Shown: positions 1 to 11,959, counted from the first letter of the stretch. The stretch is DNA of 64,000 bases from Cervus elaphus (GCF_910594005.1 NC_057832.1:102931152-102995151); one strand, 5' to 3'. Program-made: numbers and translations. The notes: a model not told the origin generated them from the sequence alone.

Positions 1-152
1 GTTCATTGAGGACATGTCTCAGGACAAGAGAGAAAAGTAATTATTTTTGCCCCAAGTCATCAGAAGCCAAAGAAATTGCTCCCTGTCCCAGGACAAGATA
101 GAAAAACAGGTTACTTTTGCCTAAGTCACCGGAAACCAAAGAAATTGTCTCC
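1..152. repeat. Imperfect tandem duplication, ~69-bp period
   Basis: Two diverged copies of one unit lie at about 14-82 and 83-152. Both contain CAGGACAAGA, then TTTTTGC or CTTTTGC, then AAGTCA, and end CCAAAGAAATTG. The array may continue to the left of the window. I do not recognise the family. It could be an internal repeat of an LTR. Confidence 0.6.
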
Positions 153-279
153 ACCGGAGTTAAAAATGCAGTCCCAGTCTCAAAAAATGGACACCATCTC
201 AGCCTGCTAGAACAGGAGATGTGAACTGAAGATGTCCCCTAAGAACCAAGAAAACCTGGAAAAGTGTTGGCAAAGAGGC

Positions 280-400
280 TTGGGCTTAGAGTAATAGAGA
301 ACTGGGCTTAAATTCTGAGGCTGGCTTCTGTCAGTAACACAGACTTGGGCAAGGGATTTAGCCTCTCCTAGCGGTGTCCTGATTGTAAAATAAACCCATA
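280..400 (+). repeat. MIR SINE relic
   Basis: The order of blocks matches a diverged MIR core: a segment like GGGCTTAAATTC, then an ACTTGGGCAAGGGATTTAGCC block, then a degraded version of the cTCAGTTTCCTCATCTGTAAAAT block. Confidence 0.55.
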
Positions 401-689
401 GACAGCACAGCTACACAACTGAGTCTTTCCAGTCCGGTGTGGAGGAGACGGGTCACTCATCGTGGGGTCCGGGGGGAATGTGAGGGGCATCACCTTAAAG
501 GCCACTGCCTAAAATGTAAGGCAAACCTCAGAAGGCTGCTGGTGAGTTCCAAGTGAATGTATACACCTGTACCAAAACAGCGCCTGGTAAATAGGAGGCA
601 GTCATTCAGTGGTGGCTGGCTGTAGCCCTGTGATGATGCTCCTGCCTCTTTTTCCCTTTTGAACAGAGTCTATCCCATTTTAATCTGTT

Positions 690-890
690 CACCACAACCA
701 TAAAGCACTGCTGTAATTTAGTGATGCTTTCTTGTTGACACTTACCATATGACAATGAGTTTTGCCCTCACAGTGGAGGAGACAGACAGTAAACAGATAA
801 AGTGCTCTGAAGAAACAAGGCAGAGAAAAGGACAGCCAGAGTGAGGACAGGAAGAGACGATGACTGCAGAAAGCAGGCAGTGAAAGCCCT
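690..890 (-). repeat. L2-like LINE 3' end relic
   Basis: On the minus strand the segment reads TTTACTGTCTGTCTCCTCCACTG followed by a GAGGGCAAAACT block. This is the usual '...TGTCTGTCTCCCCCACTAGAATGTAAGCTCCATGAGGGCAGGGACT' region near the L2 3' end, strongly diverged. Confidence 0.5.
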
Positions 891-1285
891 TCTGTGGGGT
901 TATTTGAGAAGAGCCCTAAATAGTGAGAGGGAGTCAGCCATGCAAAACACAAGCATTCTAGGGAAAGAGGCGAACACAAGAACAAACAGGTGTGGCAACT
1001 GCTATAGCTAAAATGTTCAGTGGGGAGGTGGTAAGAGATGAGGCCCGAGGGTATAAACAGAAAGGGCAGAGGAGGTCCAGAAGATCAGGGGGAAGATCTG
1101 GATTTTCTGCTAAATCTAAAGAAAAGCCATTAAAAAGGATTTTAAGCAAATAAACTGCTGTGGTTAAGAATGCATCTTTTAAAGCACATGAGCACTGCTT
1201 TCTGGAGAGGAGGATCTGGGGGACAGGACTGGGTCCTGGTACCGAGACTTTGTAACAGCTCAAGTGAGAAGTGATAATGACAGTC

Positions 1286-1518
1286 CAGGGCTTCTCAACC
1301 AAGCACTACTGACATGTGCACCAAACCATTCTTCATTGTGTGGGACTGTCCTGCGTTGCAAGATGTTTAATACCATCCCTGGACACTACCCATGAGATAG
1401 ATACCAACAGCTCCCTCCCAGTGGTGACAACCTTAAAGATCTCCAGATGTGGCCAAATGGCCCATGGAGGTGGGGTTGGGAGGAGGGGGCAAAATGCCCC
1501 TCAGTTGAGAACCTATGG
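1286..1518 (+). mobile_element. MER20-like hAT non-autonomous DNA transposon
   Basis: The segment starts CAGGGCTTCTCAACC and ends GTTGAGAACC, which are diverged inverted termini. Inside are the blocks CACTACTGACAT, TGTGGGACTGTCCTGCGTTG and a CCTCTACCCACTAGATG-like stretch. These match the common mammalian hAT-Charlie element that I remember as MER20. A second copy lies at 8632-8855 in the same orientation. I found no clear 8-bp target duplication for this copy. Confidence 0.7.
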
Positions 1519-2139
1519 CTTAGACTAAGTAGGCATGGAAATGGTGAGAGGAATGAATCTGCAGTATACTTTAAAAGCAGAGACACGAAGGCAAGAAGGA
1601 AGGAGACAGAATAATCAGTAACCAAATTTCTGGCAGTGCTCTCGGTTTGTCAGACTAACGTCCAAGTTTTCAGTAGTTTGAGGGAAGTGTTTTCTAAGCC
1701 AAACCTACCGGAGCTGCACAGACAAGCTAAGTTACAGAAACGCACTTGGACAATGGCTTGGACTCCTTTTCTCTAAGTCTATAGAAACCAAATTGTACAA
1801 CTGACAGGTATTTTCATAAAGAAATATACAATTTCCAACACTTTATGGCAAAATCCACAGAAATATTAACTTTCACCCACTATTTGACAGTATTTTGACA
1901 GTTTTATTTCAAAATATCATCATGTGAATTAAAAAAAAAAAACTTTGAAAGTCCCTTGTGAATTCTTTTCATAACTAAATTCCTTATTTAATGAGCTCCA
2001 CAATCAAGGCAAAACTGACTGTACTAAAACCTGAGAAACACACATCTTCAGTAAACCACATCAAAAAAGCCTCAGAGTGTTCAGACTAACATGTAATAGG
2101 AAGCATCCCTGTTGGACCAGAAAACAAGTTGGCCTGTGA
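1519..2139. other. No recognisable feature
   Basis: AT-rich intronic DNA with a short A11-12 run near 1930. I saw no exon, RNA gene or named repeat. Confidence 0.5.
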
Positions 2140-2388
2140 GATGCAACCAAGCAGAGGGATAATGAGAGTGGTTTCAGGTTCCGGAGTGCTAAGGTTCACG
2201 TCCCAACTCCTCTGCTTTCTGGGTTATGTCAGTAGAAGCAGCTGCCTCACCTATGAAGTGAGGGTACCAGCAGAATGGAAACGGCCACATAGGGATCTTG
2301 TGAGGATTAAATGATCATTACGTGCAAAGTGCTCAGACCAGTGCCTGGAACAAAGGAAGTGTACAAAAACTGTTAGCTAACACTACTA
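2140..2388 (+). repeat. MIR SINE
   Basis: The MIR block order is clear: GTTCACGTCCCAACTCCTCTG, GGGTTATGTCAG, CTGCCTCACCTATGAAGTG, CTTGTGAGGATTAAATGATC, then GTGCTCAGACCAGTGCCTGG. The match to MIR is close to full length. Confidence 0.8.
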
Positions 2389-4142
2389 CTCACTATTAAA
2401 TGTTACTGCTGTTAGTATTACTTCTCAGGTAAAAGTCTTCTTAAGTGGTGCATATCATCAGATTTTTAAGTCTATTCAAGATCTCATTATGTTGCAAATA
2501 TGAAGAGGACATGATGGGGTGGTGGAAAAAAAAACAAGTCCAACAACATTACTACTGCAATCTCATCTGGTTTAAAAAAAAGCAAATTATATAAGAATAT
2601 ACTTCCCTTAGGGTATAATGTGTGAATTCTGGGGAGGGGGGAAGAGCAGAGTAATGGAGAACGGGGTAAACATGACTAACTTTTGATGCATGTATGTTTT
2701 CTGAATTTCTTTGATATATATTTCTTTGTAATTGTTTTAAATAAATCAACATTATCCACGTATTTAGTAGTTTGAGGAATGAGTGACCTTCCTAAGTCAA
2801 ACCTACCACATTCTGTAGCAATAATAAAAACTACAGAAACTGTTGGGTAATAGTTTTTAGACTAATAGACATTTCCCATATTAAATTAGTGGTCTCAAGT
2901 GACTTTTTTTGGTTTTGCTTTGATTTGGTTTGGTTTTAATCTATCAACCTGGAAAGCGAAACTGTAATCTATGAATATTTAAGGGATTTTTGTATTACTC
3001 CCATAATCATTATCAGAATGGTATTAGGAAATAAAGAATTTAAGAGATTCATTCTAAGAAGTTGTGAAGAAATTCAAATTTAAATCATTAATTGAAACAC
3101 TTAAATGGCTAAAGTCTACTTTTATACTTTATTCTTGATGCCAAAAATCACACTAAAATCATTTTAATGGAATAACCTGAGAAAATTTCCAAGTGAAATG
3201 GTTTCCGCCTAGAGGAATTACCCAGTGTATGTGTAAGGAAGCAACTGCAAATGGTAAGTAACTAATAAAATGTCCCTGTGTAGCTGTACATTATTCAGCG
3301 GAGGAATTCCATACTTGAGTTCCAAAGTCGCACTGTCCTAGCAGCTAGATTTTTTTCATTTATTTAAAAACATGTAAGTTTGAAAAAATGTGATGACTTC
3401 TCAAAATACTCTATCACACAAAAAGCAAATAAATAGTTAACAAATACTACAAACCAAAACCCATCATGTCAAGCAACACAGTGGAAAACAAAGTATCAGT
3501 AAGAGAATGAGGCAAAGCCTCTTTTAAAAAAAAAAAAAAAAAGGCTAAAGATGAATAGAGAAGTAGAAATGCAAAATGCTCTCTAATACTCTAATGACCG
3601 TCTATTAAAGAAAGCACTGTGCCTCTTTATTGCTTCCTGCACAGGGAGAGGGCCTGATTGCTCCAGAGAACTCTGAGGAGCACTGACTACTGGACACTTG
3701 CGTGCCTCACTGACCGGAAGCAGCCCTCACCTCCAAAGTTCACGAGGCAGACCACCATCTGCTTCCAGACACCTCACCCTTGCTTGTGTTCCAATCTTAA
3801 GCAAACAAGAAATTCGAATTGCCACCATCACTGAAAAGGTGGACACAGACCAGCATTTAACAGTGAGTTATAGCCTACGTGATCAGAGAATATTAACTTG
3901 AAACACAAACTCTCAAAAGATTTTGGTACTAAGATAAAAGAGGTTTTAAAAATACCATCCAGAGCAGCTGCACAGATCTAATAACCAGAAGCACACAACC
4001 GAGGTCACTTTCAAGAGATCTTTTATTTACTAACGGTTTAGAGGTGAAAGCTCAAGTAAATGTTTGTTACCTCTTCCCACAACTGCAAATGAAAAATTTT
4101 AAAGGGAGCATTCCCTGTGCACACAGCAGCGCAGTACTGCGG
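2389..4142. other. Unassigned intronic DNA
   Basis: Mostly AT-rich sequence with an A17-18 tract at about 3525-3542. A somewhat GC-richer patch at 3640-3790 carries a 67-codon open frame without recognisable similarity. I see no splice-flanked exon or named repeat. Confidence 0.45.
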
Positions 4143-4345
4143 GATGGTGCAGTGCATGAGCTTGACGGAGACTTGGGTTCAAATCCCAGGCTCACCCTTA
4201 CTAGATATGACCTTGGGTAAATTTCTTCTTTATCTCTCACTCTCCTCAACTTATAAAGAAGGGATAACAGAGATGTTGTGAGGATGCAGTGAGTTAAAAT
4301 ATATAAAGTGCTCAGGAAATACAAGAATCCAACATCTACTGCTTT
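4143..4345 (+). repeat. MIR SINE
   Basis: The segment has GACTTGGGTTCAAATCCCAG, CTTACTAGATATGACCTTGG, then GATGTTGTGAGGATGCAGTG and AAAGTGCTCAGGAAATA. These are the MIR A/B-box head and core in order. Confidence 0.85.
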
Positions 4346-5273
4346 AATTTTTTTTTTTTTTTTCATTTTAGTTGGACATATGGGTCTTGTACTCTGGAAT
4401 GGTTTTCATAACATAATGTGACCCCAAAGTGTGTATTCTATATGTATGTCATCTATAAACTGTGAGGAATGTTTTCATCAAAGACAAATGACAACTGCTC
4501 TGGATAAGAATGGGATGCAAAAGAATATGGGTTCTCTCAAAATATACATATATATATCAGAAACTTAAGATGAGATACTCTTTTTTAACAGTTTTCTCCA
4601 ACTAGGAAAAGGGGACGGGGGATTACTTAAACATGAATGTGCCAATAGTTAGAAATATGATAATGTTGAGATAAAACTGACATCTGAACTGTAACTATGT
4701 TGCCTGCACTCCTCAGCTCAAGGCTCCACTGGCAAAGCTGTTGAGGTCAGAAGAGGAAGGGGCGAAGCCTGTGTATTTCTCCCCGGTTGCAGAGGGAGCC
4801 GCCAGACCTGCCTCTCATCCTGGTCCCATCCTCCTAACAGGGCATTCATCACCAGTAGGCTCAGCAGATGGTTCCCCAGACGGCTAGGGACTTCAGGTTC
4901 GGAGGGGTAAGGCCCAGCCTACGTGGGCCACTGTCCCTAAGTACGGACTTCTGGACTCAAGGAAGTGGACATCAGGCCTGCCCACTCACCTTCTGAAACG
5001 GAAACTGAACTGAGTCTACCAACAAATGCTGTTTGAAAGAGAAAAGTTTACTCCTCACACAAGACATGTCCCAATCTGAGAGAATATTATCCTCACCACA
5101 AGTTTCTCTAAGCCCTCTGATCCCCAGGTCTCTGGGAAGGGGGAAGGAGTGGGGAGACGGCTGACAGAAAGCTCTAAACCCCTAGTGCTAGCTATAACCA
5201 GATGGCACCAGGACCAGCTTTGTATCGGAGTTCCCTCAGGTGTCCCCTGAATAAACGTTTACAGGGTGGTGAG
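4346..5273. other. Unassigned stretch with a GC-richer centre (about 4690-5250)
   Basis: There is a T-rich run at 4350-4366, then AT-rich DNA, then about 550 bp of clearly higher GC. The latter ends with CCTGAATAAACG just before the Bov-A SINE insertion. It could be a decayed LTR or another old element, but I cannot name one. No open frame here resembles a known protein. Confidence 0.35.
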
Positions 5274-5507
5274 AGGCAATGGGAGGCTCTCCTGGGGGCT
5301 CAGTGGTAAAGAATCTGCCTGCCTGTGCAGCAGACGTGGGTCTAATCCCTAATCCGCGAAGATCCCCTGAAATAGGAAATGGCAGACCCACTCCAGTGTT
5401 CCTGCCTAGGAAACCCCATGGACAGAGGAGCCTGGCGGGCCGCAGAACAGAGTCACAGGGTCAGACATGACTGAACCGCTGAGCGTGAGCAACGACCAAA
5501 GGCAATG
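5274..5507 (+). mobile_element. Bov-A/Bov-tA SINE with 8-bp target-site duplication
   Basis: The SINE body is at about 5282-5499. It has the tRNA-Glu-derived head CTCAGTGGTAAAGAATCTGC, then GAAGATCCCCTG, CACTCCAGTGTTCCTGCC and GGACAGAGGAGCCTGGCGGG. The flanks AGGCAATG at 5274-5281 and 5500-5507 are identical and mark the insertion. Confidence 0.9.
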
Positions 5508-7571
5508 TAAATCTATCACCTCAGCAACAGAGTGCAGGGCTGTGGGGCAGGCGGCCCAAGACCGGCTTCCCCTGCTGATTGAAAACTTTACAGATGTCCA
5601 CTTGAGTTATCTGTTTTCATAAATCGGTGGTAACACTGACAAGAAACGTTAATAGTTTATGTAAAGAATAATAAACGTTTTACAGAGTACATTACCACCC
5701 CTACTCTCCTAAGACTGTTCTGGGTAACGGGGAAACTTCAGGAAGAACTACTACGACTACAGGACACTCAAAAACCAGTTCCTAGAAATTTCCAAATGCA
5801 GAAACCCACTCTGGCACAAATTACTTCAAACACTTGCTTCATGAGAGAAAACACTGCAATTACTGTCAAAAGAAACATCTGAACAAGAAGTGGTTGAATA
5901 TCACGGCTGCTATTACATCCAATAAAAAAAAAAAAAAGGTTACAGATTTCTGAGGCATGCTTGATTGATTCTGGTTTTCCAGGTTTAATATTCCTACATG
6001 TAAAAAAACAGATTCTCAAACAGAATTCAGAGGAGGAGTCTACAACAGCATAACATCAATAGGAAAGAAAACTGTATTTGGAAAAAGACATAAAGAGATG
6101 TGAATAAAACATAGACTGGATAATCCAACCTTCTGTAATTGTTGGTTATAGAAAGCAGTTGTCTCTATTAAAAATAGAAAAGTGACACTTGGGAAAAAAT
6201 AAAGATAAAAGTAGCAGATGGCTAAAGATTTCAAATACCGAGTACTTACACAGCACTTTCAATCATCCCCCAGTGAAAAGTGGGGTGGCTAGGATGTGAT
6301 CTGCTTCATTCAGAGTGAGTTGGGTCTTTATATTTAAGCAGAGTGGAATAGAAAAGCAACACAACATACATTAAAAAAAAAAAAGCTTTAATGAGGTTAA
6401 TAAAAAAATTAATCTAATATACTGGGATTTTTATATTATAGAAGGATCTCATAAATGTCAGAGCACATAAAGAAACAGTTTGCAGATAAAGCCAACCAAC
6501 TGTCCACTGCCCCTACTGGAGCCAGACACTGGGAAATCTGTTCACATCACAACAGTGTACAAACTGTAATCACTTTCTTAGCAAATACCTATAAATCAGA
6601 AGTGAGGTTCACTGCCTGTGACTGCTAACTCATCTTTTCAGGTCCCTTAAAAACCATATTTTTATGATAAAAGCCATTGATAAATATTAGCAATCAACAG
6701 AATTTACTCCCTGAAAGTTGCTTTACTTTTTAATTACTATATACCTAGAGATTACTTGCAAGTTGGAGGTATGTAATTTCATAATAACAGCTGTGTAATA
6801 TGTGTTGATGACTGGAAAATGGCATTTAATTTCTCAAGTAATTAAAACTGGGGTAAAATCTCAACTAACATCCATCTAAAAATGGTGGATATACAGCTAG
6901 TTACATCAAGTAGCTATTCCCTTTCTTCTTGATTTCTTGAAAAAGGTTATTAAAATGAAGGCAACTTTTACTTGTCTTCATAGGTACAGAGGTGAAATTC
7001 AAATACCAAAGGTCAGAGGTCAGAAGCAGTCACATTCTTCTTGCTGTCAGAGACTGACTTTTGGAGGTAGGGCAAAGCAGAGAAGTAAATCACATTTTAA
7101 AAGTCTATACTCAAACTGTAGCACACTGAATCCTTGCTATATTGGCCTGCTCTAGCTGCAACACAATATGGTCAGCTATAATCCAAAATACACAGAGTAT
7201 CACAGAAAAACAAGCTGCTGACATGGGCATTTAATTTGCTCTTGACTCCCAATACACCAAGCAACTATTCCATCCATTAGGTGTTTTCATAAGCAAAACC
7301 ATGATTCCAGATTAGACCCAGTGATTTTAGTGTGTGCACTAAATTTATGTCAGTGATTCTGGAGGGCATCAAATCACTCAACATTCTCATAAAACAGAAT
7401 CAGATCTAAGATGAATTGAGATTCCACATGTAAATGTGCTTTACAAATGAGAATAAAACATATATAGCGTGCTCATAATCAGCTGTGTCATCACTGTGAC
7501 CCTAGTAGAAACCTTTTCCTCGAAAGCAACTTTTAATTAGGCTGTATCTTCCTATTAAAGAAGTGGAGACT
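5508..7571. other. Unassigned AT-rich intronic DNA
   Basis: Contains short A-runs at 5928-5938 and 6372-6384. I saw no exon, RNA gene, or repeat that I can name with confidence. Confidence 0.45.
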
Positions 7572-7744
7572 TAGATAAACAAGGTCCGACTGTATAGCAC
7601 AGGGAACTATACTCAATACCCTGTGATAAACCAAAATGGAAACAAATATAAAAAAGAATGTGTATATATACGTATATAACTGAATCACTTTGCTGTATAG
7701 CATAAATTAATATAAATCAACTAGTCTTCAATTTAAAAATAAAC
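7572..7744 (+). repeat. L1 3' end (artiodactyl L1 type)
   Basis: The segment carries the L1 3' tail signature in order: AGGTCCGACTGTATAGCACA, GGAACTATACTCAATACC, ACTGAATCACTTTGCTGTA, then ATCAACTAGTCTTCAAT and an A-rich tail. A CHR SINE is inserted in or next to that tail. Confidence 0.8.
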
Positions 7745-8090
7745 AGGGCTTTTCTGGTGGTCCAGTGGTTAATAATCTGCTTTGCAATGCAAGCAACACC
7801 AGCTTGATCCCTGGCTGGGGAAGTTCCCACATGCCTCGGGGTAACTAAGCCTGTGTACCACAACTATTGAGCCTGTGCTCCAGAGCCGAGGAGCTGCAAC
7901 TACTGAGCCCACGTGCCAGTGACTGAAGTCCAAGTGCCCTAGAGCCCGTGCGCCACGGGAGAAGTCACTGCGATGAGAAGCCCGCGCACTGCAACCGGAG
8001 AGTGGCCCTGGTCACCTCAACTAGACCCAGCACAGCAAGGAAAACCAGCACAGCCAAAACTAAACCTTTTTAAAATAAAATTCTCTAAAT
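7745..8090 (+). mobile_element. CHR-type tRNA-Glu-derived SINE
   Basis: Starts GGGCTTTTCTGGTGGTCCAG with a tRNA-like head. It continues with the CTGTGCTCCAGAGCC, CCCTAGAGCCCGTGCGCCAC and AGAAGCCCGCGCACTGCAAC blocks and an A-rich tail. This is the long cetartiodactyl CHR SINE, not a functional tRNA. Another copy is at 62898-63210. Confidence 0.85.
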
Positions 8091-8623
8091 AAATTAAAAG
8101 TAAGGAACTGGAAACTTTAAGGACTCCCGTACATTTTAAATCTCCTAGTAAAATACCTTCAGTGTAAATGATTCTCAATGAGTTCTAAATGTGTGTGGCA
8201 TGACCAGTCAGAGATGCTGTGAAAGGGTTTCTGCATTAGGTAGGAGATGAGGCAGACACTCAAGAAATCATTTCCAACCTAACAGAGGTTACGGTCTAGA
8301 GTGTTTGCAGACGGTCCTGATGAAATACAGCTCTAGGACCCCATCTGTCCAGTCTCCACATGCCTGGAAGCACCTCACACTTGCATTCTGCCAGTCGTCC
8401 TGAGCAGTTGTCATAGCTTGCGCAGAAGCATCAAAATTTGCAAAAACTGGCTTTCAGCAGCCTGGAAAAATCCCAGGAACAACAGCAGGAGGCTGCTGTC
8501 ATCGTCAAGGTTCTGATGGCACAGAATATGACACTGGGTGGAAAAATACAGACATCAAGACCCCGAGCCACAGAGCGATTTAGAAGAATTAGACCAAAGT
8601 GAACAAGTTTTGAGAATCCCTTA
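8091..8623. other. Unassigned, possibly an L2-age relic
   Basis: Around 8215-8300 the sequence loosely resembles an old LINE relic, but I cannot place it. No exon is seen. Confidence 0.3.
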
Positions 8624-8863
8624 CTTAACCTTGGGTTTCTCACTCAGCACTACTGACATTCTAGGCCAGATAATTCTTGTGTGTTTTTGTGAGTTTTGGG
8701 GGAGTAGCCTGTGCATTACAGAATGTTTAGCAGCATCCCTGGCCTCTACCCACTAGACGCCAGTAAGACCTAACCAGCTGTGACAGACAAAAACATCTTC
8801 AGACATTTCCACATATCCCCTGGAAACCAAAATCTCCCCTAGTTGACAACACTGCCTTAACCT
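8624..8863 (+). mobile_element. MER20-like hAT element with perfect 8-bp target-site duplication
   Basis: The element body is at 8632-8855. It contains CAGCACTACTGACATTCTAG, GCCAGATAATTCTTG, TTTAGCAGCATCCCTGGCC and TCTACCCACTAGACGCC, and ends with a degraded GTTGAGAACCACTG terminus. It is flanked by CTTAACCT at 8624-8631 and 8856-8863. An exact 8-bp duplication is the hAT signature and supports the call. Confidence 0.8.
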
Positions 8864-9399
8864 ATTTATTTTCCTTACATTTTCCTTTTATGAACACACA
8901 AGTGATAGCTTTTTAAAAACTCAAAGTCAATCGTAATGAGCTCTTTCAATAAGAAAAGTCTAAGAGAGAAACTACTATGCTATTATCTGCAACTATTTTT
9001 TTCTTAGGGGTACACCAAATACAATGCTTCTTAAAAATTAACAGCATCTTCCACTCAATGAAATTCAGCCACACACCATCCTTTCCCCTTTATCATGGAA
9101 CCATCATCCAGGGGAATTACTTCTTCCCCACTGTGTAAAGCTTTAAGTAGTACCCAGTTCTTCCCTACCTAGTGGTTCTCTAGTTTTCCTTTTGATTCTT
9201 TTGAACTATTTAATATGCTTCTAAAAATGTCCTTGCTTCCCAAGTTGGCCAGAGTTAAGTTCCAGTCTTTCAACCAAAATAAAAAACCTAACTGAAATGA
9301 CACTAGGCTGACAGAAGATATTTCAGAGTAGTTCCCTGCCACGAAATTCACCAACTTATTAAAAATATTAGTGCTTCTCCATACCACTCACCACATAGG
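8864..9399. other. No recognisable feature
   Basis: AT-rich intronic DNA with only short open frames on both strands and no family that I recognise. Confidence 0.4.
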
Positions 9400-9515
9400 T
9401 AGAGTGAAGAGGATACAGATGAAACAAGAATTGTTGAAACAGTGTCATGGGGACTCACTGTACTCTTCTGTTTTTGAAGGTGCTTTAAACTGTCCATAAT
9501 AAAAAAGCTAAAGAT
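9400..9515 (+). repeat. Old L1 3' end relic (tentative)
   Basis: The segment ends TTTAAACTGTCCATAATAAA followed by AAGCTAAAG. This resembles the 'tttgaaattttccataataaaaag' end of old L1M families. The upstream part is too diverged to place. Confidence 0.4.
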
Positions 9516-10782
9516 GATTAATATCCTACAAAGAAAAAGATCACAACGGAAATAATTTCCAAAGTCCTTTCTGCATATGTTGGATTGTGTCTATGTCCCA
9601 GACTGTCCCAGACTTAAGCGCTCAGGAACTATAGTTATGCGTGCATTTGGGGTGAAAACAGAAGACATGGTAAGCCAAGGATGTGCAAGTGACAATCCAA
9701 AGGCACAAGGAACCATTCTCAAGACTTCATTCAATTAAGGCAACAGTTAAAATAATTTATAAATTCTGTGCTTCTCGAAAAAGTTGCTTTTAAAAGATGA
9801 CACTGAAAACCTTCTTAATGCTTTTTCTGAAGTTTCTTCTCTGGTTGATAAAAGAAAGAAAATAATAGCTATTGACTCTTATAAGAACTATTATACAGAT
9901 AAACACACACTTTTTGCCAAGATTTGACAGCTGGAAGTTATCATGAAGAAGATTTCAAACAAAACATTTTGTTAAAAGAGAGAGGGGGGAAAAAAAAAAT
10001 GCTGTACCACCCTCTACTCTCCTTAAAAGTGACAGAAAATAAATTTTTATCAATAGTCATTTGTCCCAGGTTACAGCTAAGCTGCCAACCCTAGTCCACA
10101 AGAGAGATGAAACCGGCTCTCACTGGCACCTTTTATCCACCTCATCCGCCCTTTACCTTTCACAGAACAGGGAGAGCAGATGGGAGCTAAGTAACAGAGG
10201 CGGGAAAAAAAACCACCACAGTTAGAATTGTAATAACAGCCGGTACCATGGCAGAAGAAAAGAAGACAAAAAACTTCTATATGAAAAATGTAAGCAAAGT
10301 AAATATGAAGGTCTAACCCAAAAACTTATTAAAATAAAATTCAATTAAAAATAACAAAATTTCAAAGACAAGGAATTCTACCAAAATATGCTGATTTTCT
10401 CTGCTTCTTAAAGAAAATGGTCTGAAATGTTTCTGAATAAACTTCACTGTCTAATTATATACTCCATCAACCGAACCCCAATTAAATAATTAAAAAGTGC
10501 TGCATAGGAAACTATTGAAATATGCGTAAACCCTTTTAGCAGTACTAATTACATCTTGATTTTTAAAATCCTAAGCCAGTGAGTCTTCTCTATTTCCTGA
10601 GAAAATGGTGGTATAAACTAAAACTCACATCCTGTTCCAGACATTTCAGGCAAATTGGACCTAGCGTATCAAGCACTCCATCAAAAGAGAAGAAATATTA
10701 CAAAATATTTCATAAACTCCTCACTTTAGATATGAAATATTTAAGGGCCAATGAGGTTAAATTATATGCTGAAGGTCTTATA
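9516..10782. other. Unassigned intronic DNA
   Basis: AT-rich, with a G/A-rich run near 9980-10000. I saw no exon or named repeat. Confidence 0.4.
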
Positions 10783-10992
10783 GGGCTTCCCTTGTAGCTC
10801 AGTCAATAAAGAATCTGCCTCCAATGCAGGAGACCCGGGTGTGATTCCTGGGTTGGGAAGATTCCCTGGAGAAGGCAATGGCAACCCACTCCAGTATTCT
10901 TGCCTAGAGAATCCCATGGACAGAGGAGCCTGGCAGGCTACAGTCCATGAGGTCGCAAGAATCAGACACAACTTAGTGACGAAACCACCACC
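10783..10992 (+). mobile_element. Bov-A/Bov-tA SINE
   Basis: Near full length: GGGCTTCCCTTGTAGCTCAG head, CAATGCAGGAGACCCGGGTG, GGAGAAGGCAATGGCAACCC, then GAGGAGCCTGGCAGGCTACA and a degraded CGACTTAGCGAC tail. The apparent minus-strand 80-codon frame across it is only SINE sequence. Confidence 0.9.
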
Positions 10993-11075
10993 CCCTATAG
11001 CCAATGAAGACTAGATTTACCAATTCAAAGATTCTTTACATTTAGCTCTCTTCAAGCAAACTAGTGAAACAGTCC

Positions 11076-11078
<3 letters not shown>

Positions 11079-11113
<35 letters not shown>
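11079..11113. repeat. (AC)n microsatellite
   Basis: About 17 uninterrupted AC units. Likely polymorphic in length. Confidence 0.97.
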
Positions 11114-11117
<4 letters not shown>

Positions 11118-11321
11118 CTCACAAACCATCTACTGGTGGTAGTCACTGTGCATGTGGAGATATTCACATGATCATATAATAATAATGCTTTGTGCCATAT
11201 GCAAATTTCAGAAATAGCACAGAAGGGAAGCAATTGACTACTGTGTATTAAAATGTAATCACCTATTTTTATGAATAAGCAACTATACTTTAACTCTTTA
11301 AAAAGTACAACTTTTACCCCA

Positions 11322-11490
11322 GGGCTTCCCTGGTGGCTCAGAGGTAAAGAATCCACAGCCAATGCAAGAGATGCAGATTTATCCCTGGGTTGCGAAGATC
11401 CCCTGGAGAAAGGAAATGGCAACCCACTCCAGTATTCCTGCCTGGAGAAATCCTATGGACAGAGGAGTCTGGCTACAGTCCATGGCGCTG
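11322..11490 (+). mobile_element. Bov-A SINE, 3'-truncated
   Basis: GGGCTTCCCTGGTGGCTCAG head, a full middle part (CCCTGGAGAAAGGAAATGGC), GGACAGAGGAGTCTGG, then the match stops at TCCATGG without the usual CGACTGAGCGAC end. It lies about 330 bp from the next SINE, in the same orientation. Confidence 0.85.
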
Positions 11491-11574
11491 CTTTACCCAC
11501 AGAAAACTATCTACGTTGCTTCAAATATTGTGTTCAGTTTATAGCTTTTCAACACCTTTTTGACTCAGAATGTA

Positions 11575-11690
11575 AGATCTACTTGAGTATCTAATATTCC
11601 ATTGTGGGTATGTGCCATAATTCATTCATCTAGTCTCCCATGATGGGCACTTGGATTGCTTCCAGTTCTTTATTATAAAAACTTTAAAGA
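11575..11690. repeat. Old L1 (L1M-type) fragment
   Basis: The blocks ATATTCCATTGTGGGTATGT, ATTCATTCATCTAGT, GATGGGCACTTGGATTGCTT and CCAGTTCTTTATTATAA match the well-known 'attccattgtatggatataccac...ttgatggacatttgggttgtttcc' region of old L1s. Confidence 0.6.
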
Positions 11691-11959
11691 ACTCTTTTAG
11701 CTGCTACCGCTAGTAGAAGTAGTACTAAAGACGACAATAACATAGAAGTGTGTACACAGAAGAAAGTCTAGAGGAATGAAATGTGGTTATTTCAACAGAA
11801 TGAAATTATGGAGGATTTTGTTTTTTCAACCTCACACATCTGTAAAGTCTTTGAATTTATAAGTGAGTATGTTGAACTGAACTGATTACTAATTAATACT
11901 ATTTATTAACATGGGTACTATCTATGACATTCATTATTAACTACAATACTGTTAACCTT

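Noticed and set aside
7745..8090. tRNA-like heads in the CHR and Bov-A SINEs
   Set aside because: These are SINE promoters derived from tRNA, not tRNA genes: no complete cloverleaf, and they continue into SINE bodies.
10762..11004. 80-codon minus-strand frame with protein-like CQAPLSMGFSRQEYWSGLP
   Set aside because: This is the well-known translation of a Bov-A SINE. The same peptide appears at other SINE copies here (37310-37624, 43096-43281, 49878-50348).
11079..11113. Repeated units as a possible CRISPR or satellite array
   Set aside because: Plain AC microsatellite. No spaced direct repeats of CRISPR type occur in the window.
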